Assembly (NCBI RefSeq): GCF_040581485.1
Contig: NC_090130.1
Coordinates: 16,309,656 to 16,373,655, forward strand
Origin: Linepithema humile
Taxonomy: Eukaryota; Arthropoda; Insecta; Hymenoptera; Formicidae
Length of the DNA: 64,000 nt
Reading direction: 5' to 3'
Below are positions 43,491 through 53,693 of the stretch, one piece after another. Below the pieces are notes generated by a model, which saw nothing but the letters and a program-made list of their open reading frames with translations, made no database searches and was not told where the DNA came from. The position numbers and the translations under genes are program-made. Numbering within the stretch: the first letter of the stretch is position 1; each line of letters begins with the position of its first letter.

Positions 43491-44718
43491 TGTTACGTCC
43501 TACGTCCTGTATGGACCTTTCCCTTGCACAAGTTTCTCACGACCAGTCGGGAAAATTCAAAGAAACGTTCCGAGAATATTATTTTAATGATTTAAAATCC
43601 CGAATGTACTATAATAATCTTTTAGGCCTTCAATCGAAAATTTGTCGAGATAAGACACGCGACCGCGATAGTAGACTTTGAATTTTCGCAGACAGAAAAA
43701 CCAACGGAACAATAAACATGTCATTCGAGCAATCCATCTATTAATCTTCAAACAACCTTTTTTTTATCTTATTTTTATTAACAACCCCTCGGAAGAAATG
43801 TCTCCCTTCCAAAACCCAAAATTTCGAGTATAAAAGAAAGACACCGACCCGTGAAGCAGGCAGTTAATATAGTTCTCTCAACATCTCTGAATCCAGCTCA
43901 ATTATTATCGAATCTTAGTTCATACCTTAATATATTAGAAAAACCGATTGTATCTCAAAGTGCTTGTATATCAATAATTATAGTAAACGTGTTTGTTAAA
44001 CAATATTTCGATTAAAACCATTTCTCACACATTCAACCTACCCCCGCCTCATTCCTAATTGTTTCTTCAGATCAGCACTCAGTATCGATATTTTCGGTGC
44101 GGACCATCGCACGTGGTATCGATTTCTGTATCCCCGCGTATCGTGGTGCGGCCCACCGCACGCTTTACGCCTGGAATTTCTGGACTAACATAAAATTCCT
44201 TTCTTATCCCTAAATCCAAAACTCGTCGCGGAGGAGTGAAGTACCGCGCGCGGCAATTGCTTCTCCAACATATTAAACCAACCTCCGAGCAATATTCGTT
44301 ATACATCGGTGTTAATACGGACCACTGAATGACCCAAGAAGATCCAGATATATTTCCAGGACATCCAAGTAGTAAGTCAAAACCTTCATAATTAAATAAT
44401 TATTAGTTGTAAGACCTCTCACCTTCCTCTTCTACCCCCCCCCCCTTCCCTTTGAAAATCACACGAGGTTCCATCCTTGGTAAAAGGAGTTAAATCTCTT
44501 GACCAGAAAACGGAACCACGAACGATTGGTTGAGGCCTCTAACAGGGTAATATCGATCTTTACGATCGTTGACCTGTTCACAGCCAAAGAAAATCGTTCG
44601 GCTCGCGCGGTCGCCTCTCCTCATACCGACCAGCGAGCAAACACCATAAAATACTTTTATGGTTGCGTCCGCCCGTATGCTTGACTCTACCCCTTTCCCT
44701 CCAGGTTAGGACGTAACA
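43491..44718 (+). repeat. 5' LTR of the Gypsy-type element
   Basis: 1228 bp, starts TGTTACGTCC and ends GGACGTAACA (short inverted ends). Contains TATAAAAG at 43829-43836. Small ORFs on both strands are duplicated in the 3' LTR and are not genes. Confidence 0.92.
43829..43836 (+). promoter_or_regulatory. LTR TATA box
   Basis: TATAAAAG, equivalent to TATAAAAA at 57602-57609 in the 3' LTR. About 340 nt from the LTR start, so U3 would be about 370 nt and R-U5 unusually long. Confidence 0.6.
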
Positions 44719-44742
44719 ATACTAGTAAAAAAAAAAAAAAAT

Positions 44743-44760
44743 TGGGGGCTTATCCGGGAT
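44743..44760 (+). promoter_or_regulatory. Primer-binding site, tRNA-Pro type
   Basis: TGGGGGCTTATCCGGGAT matches the complement of a tRNA-Pro 3' end except for two central bases. It lies 24 nt after the LTR, separated by an A-run of about 14; most such elements have zero to a few bases here. Confidence 0.65.
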
Positions 44761-44787
44761 GAAAAGTGCGATTTTTCAAAAATAGGG

Positions 44788-46371
44788 ATGACAACGAGGT
44801 CTACTTCTAATAAAAACGAAATAGAAGCACAGTATCAAGCAGCCTTAAGAGGAGATAAAGATTCTAATTCCACAAGCACACCGCACACTTCACACCTTAC
44901 ATTGACGCCTATTCCTCCATCTAAACGTAAACCTAAAGAATTGAACTTTTCGGCAGACGGGTCAATATTAGATAAAACCCTCCCAGAAAGTTCTGTGATC
45001 GGGAATAATTCCGGCGATTTCGGTGACGAGACTATCAAAAGGGTTGATAACGGCGGACCTATAACTTCAGAAACAAAACCAAAAATAAAGAAAACCATGT
45101 CGCAAGGTAATAATCCGTTCGCTACCTTAAAATACGCGGTAGAAGCCGTCCCATTTTTCGACGGTAAAAATATACCGTTGAGCTATTTTATTGAGGGATG
45201 CGAGAAAGCCAAAACCATGCTTTCCGAAGAAGTCGAGCTTCAATTCACTAAAATTTTACGAACTCGTATAGTAGACGAAGCCCGTCGAACTATACTCGAC
45301 GAAGATTTTGATAACGTTGCCGATTTAACTAAACATTTAAAACGAATCTTCGGAGGAACAAAAACGGTTTATCAATTACAAGGAGAATTAGGGAGTGTGT
45401 ACCAAAAGAATGAAGAAGATATAATCACTTACTCAAATCGCGTAAAAATGTTAGGAAAGCAAATATTAGAAGCCTATCATAGATCTGACCACGTAGCACC
45501 GAACCAAGATGTACGAACGCTATTAGAGAAAGATATGTGTAAATGTTTCATCAGAGGCTTAAATCCGGAAATCGAGCAGAGAGTCGCTCGAGATTTAGAT
45601 TGGAAAAGGACAATAGCCGACGCATTACGTGTAGAGAAGGAACTTCGCATCATGACAGATTTACGACGTGGTGCTATTAACTCAAATCATAGTCGCTCAA
45701 CAGAAACCTGCCAAATTTGTTTTAAAATAGGCCATGCGGCCGCTAGTTGCCGAAAGCTCACACAGCTAGCAGACATTTCCAAACAAAATAATTTTGACAC
45801 TGAAATTTTGATCTGCCAAATTTGTAAAAAACGGGGACATAGTGCAGATAAATGTCGATTACGCGCTCCTCGAACTCAGCGACCGATAAATGTGGTACAA
45901 GAAACCACCGTATTAAAATGCCAATTATGTCTAAGGTCGGGTCATAACGCAAAAAATTGTCGCTCTAATAACTCTCACATTGAAACTAATAATTTCAATA
46001 ATAAGATCTCCGTAATTTGCCAGTGGTGTGATAAACCGAGTCATTCCGCTAATAATTGTTGGAAGAAACAAAACGAACAATCAAATTCAAATAATCAACT
46101 TAGAGTAACGTGCCAGATTTGCAATAATTTCGGTCATTATGCCAAAAACTGTCGTGTAAATTCCAACCCACAAATAAATTCCAACCAGCAACAGAACGTG
46201 CTTTACTGCCGTTACTGTAAAGAAAAAGGGCACTTACTCGAAAATTGTCCATTACGGATTGCTAGTAATAATCGCAGGCGAGATAATAATAACTCGGGAA
46301 ATGGGAACGACCCCTCGAAGTCGGGCATACCACAGGGGTCCGGCCAAACTTCACGCCCGCAAACATCATAA
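44788..46371 (+). CDS. Gag with six CCHC zinc knuckles
   Basis: 527 residues, uninterrupted. Residues 1-105 are polar and low in complexity. A helical capsid-like region spans about 110-290 (FFDGKNIPLSYFIEGCEKAK to RVEKELRIM). Six C-X2-C-X4-H-X4-C knuckles follow at about 308-321, 343-356, 378-391, 411-424, 442-455 and 474-487 (for example CQICFKIGHAAASC). The tail is Asn/Ser/Gly-rich. Gag assembles particles and packages RNA. The pol frame is -1 relative to gag and open across the overlap, as for -1 frameshift expression. The knuckle number is unusually high. Confidence 0.92.
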   Translation: MTTRSTSNKNEIEAQYQAALRGDKDSNSTSTPHTSHLTLTPIPPSKRKPKELNFSADGSILDKTLPESSVIGNNSGDFGDETIKRVDNGGPITSETKPKIKKTMSQGNNPFATLKYAVEAVPFFDGKNIPLSYFIEGCEKAKTMLSEEVELQFTKILRTRIVDEARRTILDEDFDNVADLTKHLKRIFGGTKTVYQLQGELGSVYQKNEEDIITYSNRVKMLGKQILEAYHRSDHVAPNQDVRTLLEKDMCKCFIRGLNPEIEQRVARDLDWKRTIADALRVEKELRIMTDLRRGAINSNHSRSTETCQICFKIGHAAASCRKLTQLADISKQNNFDTEILICQICKKRGHSADKCRLRAPRTQRPINVVQETTVLKCQLCLRSGHNAKNCRSNNSHIETNNFNNKISVICQWCDKPSHSANNCWKKQNEQSNSNNQLRVTCQICNNFGHYAKNCRVNSNPQINSNQQQNVLYCRYCKEKGHLLENCPLRIASNNRRRDNNNSGNGNDPSKSGIPQGSGQTSRPQTS

Positions 46372-46409
46372 AAACTCAAGCAAAAACATCCTCGTCAGAA
46401 ATCCAACCT

Positions 46410-47783
46410 GTGACCGTGAATTTAGACAAGAATAGTCCCGTGCCTACTATTCAAACAAATATTAATAACATTGCCGCGTTAATAACTTTTATGTTAGATA
46501 CTGGATCTGGACCGAATGTAGTTAAAGAAAAATATGTTCCCGAAAATACAAATATTAATCATTCAAATATCTTAAAACTTAACAGAATAAATGACTACCC
46601 CGTGTACACTTTCGGAGAAATTATGTTGTCGATTTTCGAGATACCCGTAAAATTTCATATAGTTTCCGATGATTTTCCGATATCCCAATCCGGCATATTA
46701 GGAAACGATTTTTTCAAACAGACTTCTTCAAGGATAGATTACGCGCATGGTCACCTAAATATCGCGGGAATGAATATACCGTTTGCTTCGCCGGAAATTA
46801 TTATAATACTACCCAGATCATCATCATTGTTTTACATAAGAGTGAAACATCCGGAAATAGATATAGGATACGTACCAAGAATTAAATTAATGCAGGGAGT
46901 TTATTCGGAAGACGCGATCGTAGAAAACTTGTCGGGAAAAGCGTTCTTAAAAGCAACAAGTAATCTAGACGAAAAAGTAGAAGTACGAGTACCGACTCTA
47001 CGCCTCCGACCGTTAGACGAAATGTTTAATGATAAAAGAATCGAATCAATCGATATAATACAGGAATCTACGGATCCTAAATCCAATGCACTAAATAAAT
47101 TAAAAAACCTCGAAACCAAAAACGAGAATAATAATTATAATAAGAAAACGGAAATGTTAGAAGGAATAAAAAATAAAATCAAAAAGAAAAGTAAAAATAA
47201 AAATAAATTAAATAGTGTTAAAATTAAGAATGAAAATATTGTTGAAATTAAAGAAGGAAGAATTAAAACCCCTCCAAATAATTCAAAAATTCTTAGAGAG
47301 GAAAATCTCCAAACCTCTTCTCTAAATAATCTTTTGAGCAATTCTAAGACCTTTGACCAGGGAAGTTACCGTACTTCTCCACCTAATCCAAAAATCTCTG
47401 GAGGGGGAAGTTACCAAACCTCTCCAGAAAATTCAAGTCCCGTCGTTTGCGAGGAGGGAAGTAACCAAACCTCACTACGTAACTCGACACTAAATTCAAA
47501 AGGGAGAAGAAGCATATCCTCCCTAGAAGATATTAAATTTCCAAAGGTCGGAGCACTCATAAAAGATACTGAAGATAAAATAATAGAAAATTCGTACGTA
47601 ACGATCAGAGAACTTCTTAACAAGATTCAACATTATAATCCTAATATCATGAATGATAATAAAATTAAAAATAAAAATAAACCATCTTTAAAGGTTATCG
47701 CGTTGTCGCAAATAAAAACTCAAAAAACCATCGATAAATTTATGCGTAAACGAAAATCTAAACACAAAGATAAAATTATATAA
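46410..47783 (+). CDS. Pol part 1: aspartic protease and long Lys/Asn-rich spacer
   Basis: The frame is open upstream into gag, so the listed start is not an initiation codon. The retropepsin active site is FMLDTGSGPNVV, with GILGNDFF downstream. From about residue 215 the sequence becomes very rich in Lys, Asn and Ser and contains imperfect repeats around SYQTSPENS and SYRTSPPNP. It ends at TAA, and a second in-frame TAA follows before the RT (near 47846), so protease and RT are not continuous in this copy; the spacer may be non-essential or the stops may be decay. Confidence 0.8.
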   Translation: MTVNLDKNSPVPTIQTNINNIAALITFMLDTGSGPNVVKEKYVPENTNINHSNILKLNRINDYPVYTFGEIMLSIFEIPVKFHIVSDDFPISQSGILGNDFFKQTSSRIDYAHGHLNIAGMNIPFASPEIIIILPRSSSLFYIRVKHPEIDIGYVPRIKLMQGVYSEDAIVENLSGKAFLKATSNLDEKVEVRVPTLRLRPLDEMFNDKRIESIDIIQESTDPKSNALNKLKNLETKNENNNYNKKTEMLEGIKNKIKKKSKNKNKLNSVKIKNENIVEIKEGRIKTPPNNSKILREENLQTSSLNNLLSNSKTFDQGSYRTSPPNPKISGGGSYQTSPENSSPVVCEEGSNQTSLRNSTLNSKGRRSISSLEDIKFPKVGALIKDTEDKIIENSYVTIRELLNKIQHYNPNIMNDNKIKNKNKPSLKVIALSQIKTQKTIDKFMRKRKSKHKDKII

Positions 47784-47876
47784 AAACTTCCAAACAACGA
47801 CAAGCCCGAATCAGAAAAACAGGGTAAAAAAATAAGAAACAACTAACTTGAATCCTCAAAGTCACACGAATGCTTA

Positions 47877-48887
47877 GTGATATCTGAAAAACCCGAAGAA
47901 AACCGACTGAGTGAGATTATAGAATTATTACGCTTAGAGCATCTAAACGAAAAGGAAAGGAAGAGTGTCATAAAACTTATAACTGACAGCCAAGATCAGT
48001 TTCATATACCTGGAGAGCAATTAACTGTTACCGATGTATTGCAACATCAGATTGTAACAACAGATGATCGTCCGATAAATACGAGGCAATATAGATTTCC
48101 ACAACTGCATAAAGAAGAAATAAACAAACAAGTTGAAGAATTATTAGAAGGAGGCATAGTCAAACCTTCACAATCACCTTATAATACACCTATATGGATC
48201 GTGCCTAAGAAGGAAGATTCTAGGGGCAATAAACGTTGGAGAATGGTTTTGGATTTTCGTGCTTTAAACGAAAAAATGATTGGAGACGCATATCCATTAC
48301 CTAATATCATCGACATATTGGATCAATTAGGAGGAGCACAGTACTTTTCTGTATGTGACTTAGCTTCCGGATTCCATCAAATAAAAATGAACCCAGCTGA
48401 CAGTCATAAAACAGCATTCACTACACCCTTCGGACATTATGAATTCGACAGAATGCCTTTTGGACTAAAAAACGCACCTGCCACATTTCAACGATTATTG
48501 GATTTAGTATTATCTGGACTACAAGGACAGGAATTATTTGTTTATATGGACGATATTGTTATTTACGCCACCTCCCTGGAGGAACATGAAAGAAAGTATA
48601 AATTATTAATCGACAGATTGCAAAAAGCTAACTTAAAACTGCAACCAGACAAATGTGAATTCTTAAAAACAGAAGTTACATATTTAGGACACGTAATTAA
48701 TAAAAACGGAGTTAAACCTGATCCTAAAAAGCTAGAAGCAGTAAAATTGTTTCCCAGACCAAAAACACCAAAAAACATTAAACAATTTTTAGAACTTGCA
48801 GGATATTATAGGAGATTTATACCTAACTTTTCGAAATTAGCAAAACCATTAAAAAATCTATTGAAAAACGATACTCGATTCGAATAG
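47877..48887 (+). CDS. Pol part 2: Gypsy reverse transcriptase
   Basis: RT from VTDVLQHQIVTTDDRPINTR through the conserved VLDFRALNEKMIGDAYPLPN, DLASGFHQIKM, FGLKNAPATFQRL, the catalytic YMDD at 48543-48554, and YLGHVINKNGVKPDP. The region before RNase H ends at an in-frame TAG (48885-48887) where the family has a Trp codon; the same frame then continues at 48888 onward. No Met is needed because it is part of the polyprotein. The listed first codon is GTG and simply follows a stop. Confidence 0.9.
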   Translation: MISEKPEENRLSEIIELLRLEHLNEKERKSVIKLITDSQDQFHIPGEQLTVTDVLQHQIVTTDDRPINTRQYRFPQLHKEEINKQVEELLEGGIVKPSQSPYNTPIWIVPKKEDSRGNKRWRMVLDFRALNEKMIGDAYPLPNIIDILDQLGGAQYFSVCDLASGFHQIKMNPADSHKTAFTTPFGHYEFDRMPFGLKNAPATFQRLLDLVLSGLQGQELFVYMDDIVIYATSLEEHERKYKLLIDRLQKANLKLQPDKCEFLKTEVTYLGHVINKNGVKPDPKKLEAVKLFPRPKTPKNIKQFLELAGYYRRFIPNFSKLAKPLKNLLKNDTRFE

Positions 48888-48929
48888 ACATCCGCTCAAG
48901 AAGAATCGTTCAAAACGCTGAAACAATTA

Positions 48930-51434
48930 TTGTGCAAAGAACCTGTGTTACAATATCCTGATTTTACAAAATCATTTATTTTAACAACAGACGCTTCTGG
49001 AATAGCAGTAGGCGGAATATTATCACAAGGAGAAATAAATAAGGACCGTCCAATAGCTTACGCATCTCGAACTTTAACAGATAACGAATTAAAATACGAT
49101 ACATACGAAAAGGAAGCATTAACGATAGTTTACTGCGTTAAACAGTTTCGACCATACTTATACGGACGAAAATTCACGCTGGTAACCGATCACAAGCCTT
49201 TAATGTGGTTTAAGAATGCTCAAGATGCGAATATGAGAATATTACGATGGAGACTAAAATTAGCGGAATACGATTATGAAGTGGAATATAAAGCAGGTAA
49301 AATGAATGTAAACGCAGATGCATTATCACGAAATCCTATAAACCTTGAAGAAGTCGATTGTAAACCAGTTAGAAAAGACAGACGGAAACGAAAAATTTCT
49401 GAAGATGCTAAAACAACCTTAAAAACGCAAAGAGAATTTGACGAAGAAGAAGATAATTATAAATTGTATCTCTCCGATTCTTCAGAGGAAGATGATAATT
49501 ACGAACTACGCCTTTCTGACATTGAAGAAAATGATAATTACAAATCACACCTTCCTGATAGCGAGGAAGAAAATTACGAATTACATTTTTCCGACACCGA
49601 AGAAAATGAAAATGTAATTAAAAATAATATAGACTCGATACCATTTACCCAAGAAGAATTGGATGAACCAAACCAACAAATAATAGAGAGAGCATTAATT
49701 CACAATCCACCTACACATGATAGAATACTAACAAGAAGTCGGACAGCACGACGTCAAATTACCGATCAAGACGATTTATTAAAAGAGCAAATAAACGATA
49801 ACATTATATCGTTAGACGATAGAAATGATCTGCCTGATAAAGAAAACAGTGATGAAGACGAAGAACAAGAAGGTATAGACAATAACCAAGAGATCAATAT
49901 CAAAAACTATAATAAACCCACTATTAATAATCAGCAAATAATGAAAAATAATATAATTGAATCTCGCAATCTATTATTTTTACGTAAAGATAATATAGCA
50001 TATTTTGTTGATACAAACGGTAGACCTTTAGATTCCGGTTCGCAAAAGTTATTCGAACGAAACAAACTTCCGAATTTAAATAATCTTACGTTAAACCAAC
50101 CTAAAACCATTAAAGTAAAAAATTATTATCATATAGCACTACCAATAAGCGAAGATCAACAGGAAGGACCGACGTTAACATTAACTGGAATTACAACGGC
50201 ATTAAATAACCTAAAAGAAATTATTAAAGATTTAAAACTTGTGACCCTCAGTATTGCTAAAACAGATTTTGTTAATAATGTACCGTGGCACAACATCAAA
50301 ACTCAGTTGCGACTAATGTTCGATACACCAACTAAATTAATTATTTGTAATGGATCAATAAAATATCCACCTAGAGATCTTCGACCTATTATAATAGGAG
50401 AAAGGCATTGTTCACCTACAGGAGGACATCGCGGAGTAACAAAAACTTACAACAGAATAAAACATAATTATTACTGGGAGAATTTAAAAGTCGATGTCCA
50501 ACGTTACATTCAACAATGTTTACAATGTCAATTAAAGAAATTAGTTCGTGTTAAAACTAAACAACCTATGTTAATAACCGATACACCCGGATCTTCCTTC
50601 GATAAAGTAGCTATGGACATTGTAGGTCCTTTACCTAAAACCGAGCGCGGAAACGAATATATTTTGACATTACAGGATCAACTAACTAAATTTTGCATGG
50701 GAATATCGCTACACAATCAAACCGCTGAGACCATAGCAGAAGCTTTCGTAGATAGATTTATTTGTGTATTAGGAGCACCGAAAGCGATACTAACAGATCA
50801 AGGTAAAAATTTCATTAGCAATTTAATGAGAAAAATAGTCAAATTGTTCAGGATTCGTAAATTTCGTACAACCGCGTTTCATCCGCAATCTAATGGTTCG
50901 TTAGAAAGATCTCATCACGCGCTAAATGAATATCTAAAACAATACGCAAACGAACAAAAACAGTGGGATAGATGGATAAGTCTCGCGATGTTTAATTATA
51001 ACAGGAATGTACACGAAGCTACTAAACACATACCTTATGAATTAGTTTTCGGAAAAATAGCACGAACCCCGTCAAACGAACTTCTAGCACTAGACGACAA
51101 ATTAGCAAGTTATGACGAATATCTTATAAATTTAGTAACCCAATTACATGCAATTCAGAAAAATGCCCGCCACAATGTTGTCGACGCCAAAATCAAATCG
51201 AAAAAATACTACGACAAAAAGATTAATCCGCAAACATTCCGCAAACCCGGCGATCATGTATTTTTATTAAAAGGCCCTAAGCCTGGCAAATTCGGAAATC
51301 AGTACACAGGCCCTCATGAAATATTAGAGATATTGAATAAAAACAATGTAAGGATAAGAATAAAAAAAAACAGTCGGGTAGTGCATACTAATAGATTACG
51401 AATCTCACACATCCAACCCACTACAAACAAATAA
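48930..51434 (+). CDS. Pol part 3: RNase H and integrase
   Basis: 834 residues. RNase H comes first (ILTTDASGIAVGGILSQG, YEKEALTIVY, TDHKPLMW, NADALSR). A long linker of some 330 residues follows, with a Glu/Asp-rich stretch of four imperfect repeats (DNYKLYLSDSSEE, DNYELRLSDIEEN, and so on). The integrase has the zinc-binding HCSPTGGHRG..CLQCQLKK, core MDIVGPL, LTDQGKNF and NGSLERSH, and a GPY/F-type end (GNQYTGPHEILE). The frame is the same as the RT. Confidence 0.92.
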   Translation: MCKEPVLQYPDFTKSFILTTDASGIAVGGILSQGEINKDRPIAYASRTLTDNELKYDTYEKEALTIVYCVKQFRPYLYGRKFTLVTDHKPLMWFKNAQDANMRILRWRLKLAEYDYEVEYKAGKMNVNADALSRNPINLEEVDCKPVRKDRRKRKISEDAKTTLKTQREFDEEEDNYKLYLSDSSEEDDNYELRLSDIEENDNYKSHLPDSEEENYELHFSDTEENENVIKNNIDSIPFTQEELDEPNQQIIERALIHNPPTHDRILTRSRTARRQITDQDDLLKEQINDNIISLDDRNDLPDKENSDEDEEQEGIDNNQEINIKNYNKPTINNQQIMKNNIIESRNLLFLRKDNIAYFVDTNGRPLDSGSQKLFERNKLPNLNNLTLNQPKTIKVKNYYHIALPISEDQQEGPTLTLTGITTALNNLKEIIKDLKLVTLSIAKTDFVNNVPWHNIKTQLRLMFDTPTKLIICNGSIKYPPRDLRPIIIGERHCSPTGGHRGVTKTYNRIKHNYYWENLKVDVQRYIQQCLQCQLKKLVRVKTKQPMLITDTPGSSFDKVAMDIVGPLPKTERGNEYILTLQDQLTKFCMGISLHNQTAETIAEAFVDRFICVLGAPKAILTDQGKNFISNLMRKIVKLFRIRKFRTTAFHPQSNGSLERSHHALNEYLKQYANEQKQWDRWISLAMFNYNRNVHEATKHIPYELVFGKIARTPSNELLALDDKLASYDEYLINLVTQLHAIQKNARHNVVDAKIKSKKYYDKKINPQTFRKPGDHVFLLKGPKPGKFGNQYTGPHEILEILNKNNVRIRIKKNSRVVHTNRLRISHIQPTTNK

Positions 51435-51538
51435 GTAATAAACAAAGATACATGCTGATAAAGAACATGAAATATATTGAGCCGACATAAGCAATAGAAA
51501 AATTCTATACATATTGTATACTAATATCAATTCTAAGT

Positions 51539-53520
51539 ATGAATTTCCAGATGGACGCCAATGCCAGAAGAATAATAATTATAGCCTTGTTAATTTCCTG
51601 GCTAAATGACGCAGATGGACTAATAGGGTACGATTGTGGATCGGCCTCAACAAATATAACTACTTTATCACTATTGGACATAGAAGAATGTGACATACCA
51701 GAGCCGAAAATAGACTCTTAAAAAACGTATATACAATTACTCCAAATTAACGAATTCTCATCCGCAAGGGTTATCCAGTGCAAGGTGGAAATTGACAGAT
51801 TAATTAGAAGATGCGGAATGTTCTCACACTCCATGGATGTTCATAACGGAAAACACGCCTATATAGAAGAAGTCTCACGCGAAGCGTGTCAAAAAATGCA
51901 TAACTATGGAACCTACCAAATAGGCAACACTCACATAGTCGGATTAAAATTCAATCAAACTGCAACACGCCCAGTGACCTTAGCTGGACAAGTAAACCTT
52001 GATGGAAACTGTTCAGGAACCACGTATAGCGATCCATATGGCACGTGGGAAGAGGTCGTAGTTCTGGCTACTATAAGAATCACATTACAAGACTACATAG
52101 CTGACGTAAAAATAAACACGAATAAGTTCTATTAAGATCTGGAGTAACATGCGCACTAAGCGTAACACATTGCACTGATATCGAAGGAGGAAATACTTAT
52201 TGGGAATCAGTGCCCGCAGATACTTGCCAATTTGGCACTTACGGAGTATTATACCAAGGATATGCGGATAAATTAACCGACATCAAAAGAAGCCCAAACC
52301 GTTTACTCTATCACCACTGAAGATACAGTATTTGCACTAGCAAAAAGAGAAATTTACACTGTTTGTGGGTATACCGTTGCTCGCACAGAACACCCAAAAT
52401 TAATAATTTTCGAGACCGAACCAGGCATCGCAATCTTTCGAAAAGAATCCCGTGTTTCTAATTTAGACATTTTTATGTACATGAATTCGAAATTTGTATA
52501 TGTAGAAAAGCATATTCGCACTCAAATGAGCAATTTACATAGAAATCTCTTACTCCAACAATGCCGACTAGAACAACAAATACTACATAATTCATTGGCC
52601 ATAGCTACCCAATCACCAGATATTTTTGCTTACCATTTTATGAAAGGACCTGGGTACACGGCTCTATTATCCGGAGAAGTGATTCACATAATAAGATGTG
52701 TACCTGTTGAAGTAAAAGTAGCGCAAATCGAAGAGTGTTATGATCAATTGCCTGTAGTACGAAATAACGAAACACAATTTCTAACTCCGCAAACTCACAT
52801 ACTATTAAGACAAGGAACTCAAATTACATGCAATCTATTTGCTTCACCCATGTATCTCTTAGGAGATGCCTGGTACAGACTCACTCCAAAACCAATGCAT
52901 ACCGTGCCTCCAATCACCATAAAACCAATGACAAAAACTAACTGGAATTATATTAGTCCTGGGTCGCTTGCCACTAGTGGCATATACAACGAAAACGATT
53001 TAAAAGAACTCAGAGACCACATTATGTTCCCCGCAGAGAGACCGGCAGTGTTAAACACACTAGCTAGAGGAATAATGGGGCAATCCACTACAATGCACGG
53101 CGGAGGATCTTTTGCCAATTTCCTTGGCAAAGCCTTGACGAAGCATCTATTAAGAAAATAACCATCTCAGCATGGAAAAAATTCTGGAACAAATTTCTTA
53201 TATTTGGTAATATAAGCGCAGGTTTCATAGGAATATATCTGGCGGCCAGAGCTATAAAATTAATATTGGATACGATCGTGCATGGCTACGCGCTGCACAC
53301 TGTATACGGATGGTCCGTATACCTACTCGGAGCAATCTGGGACTCCATGACTCAACTTTTACTACACGTGGGGCTCAGAAAACGAGAAGATAAAAATAAC
53401 AACGCAACCGCACCATTAACTGAAGAAGGAGAAATAAAAGAAGACACTGATCTTCAGGGGACTTACCCCTCGTTCCCACTAAAGGAAACGACCACATATA
53501 AATTTTCTTTAAAAGAATAA
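51539..53520 (+). pseudogene. Chuvirus-like envelope glycoprotein gene, broken
   Basis: It starts with a signal-peptide-like hydrophobic stretch (RRIIIIALLISWL). Segments such as IGYDCGS, SLLDIEECD, VIQCKVEIDR, YSDPYGTWEEVVV, RTEHPKL, GPGYTALL and HILLRQGTQITC resemble the surface glycoproteins of chuviruses (negative-strand RNA viruses of arthropods), whose glycoprotein genes are known as captured envelopes in insect LTR elements. A hydrophobic anchor lies near 53190-53350, with a short polar tail. Breaks: an in-frame TAA at 51719, frame changes near 52136 and 52300, and another near 53160. No functional protein is expected from this copy. Its role in the family would be particle entry. Confidence 0.8.
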
Positions 53521-53680
53521 TCAATTATTTTACATCTCTCTTCTTATAAAATTAAAGGAAGACAAGCCTTTGTTCTACACCAATTTTCTTTTCCTTCTGC
53601 ATCATTCTCGTCCTCCAAACGACCGCCTTCGATAATTTCAATAAAAGTCACACGCCAGAAGCCCTCAATTTAAAACCTTT

Positions 53681-53688
53681 TTTTTTAG
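53681..53688 (+). promoter_or_regulatory. Candidate 3' splice site before the Tudor ORF
   Basis: A pyrimidine tract (CCTTTTTTTTTAG, ending 53688) stands six bases before the ATG at 53694. Retroviral-type elements often express downstream genes from spliced RNA, so this could be the acceptor for a Tudor mRNA. Confidence 0.5.
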
Positions 53689-53693
53689 AAAAA

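Noticed and set aside
44079..44306. Small ORFs inside the LTRs (also 44499-44684, 57852-58079, 58275-58460)
   Set aside because: Duplicated simply because both LTRs are copies; no domain and no role expected within an LTR.
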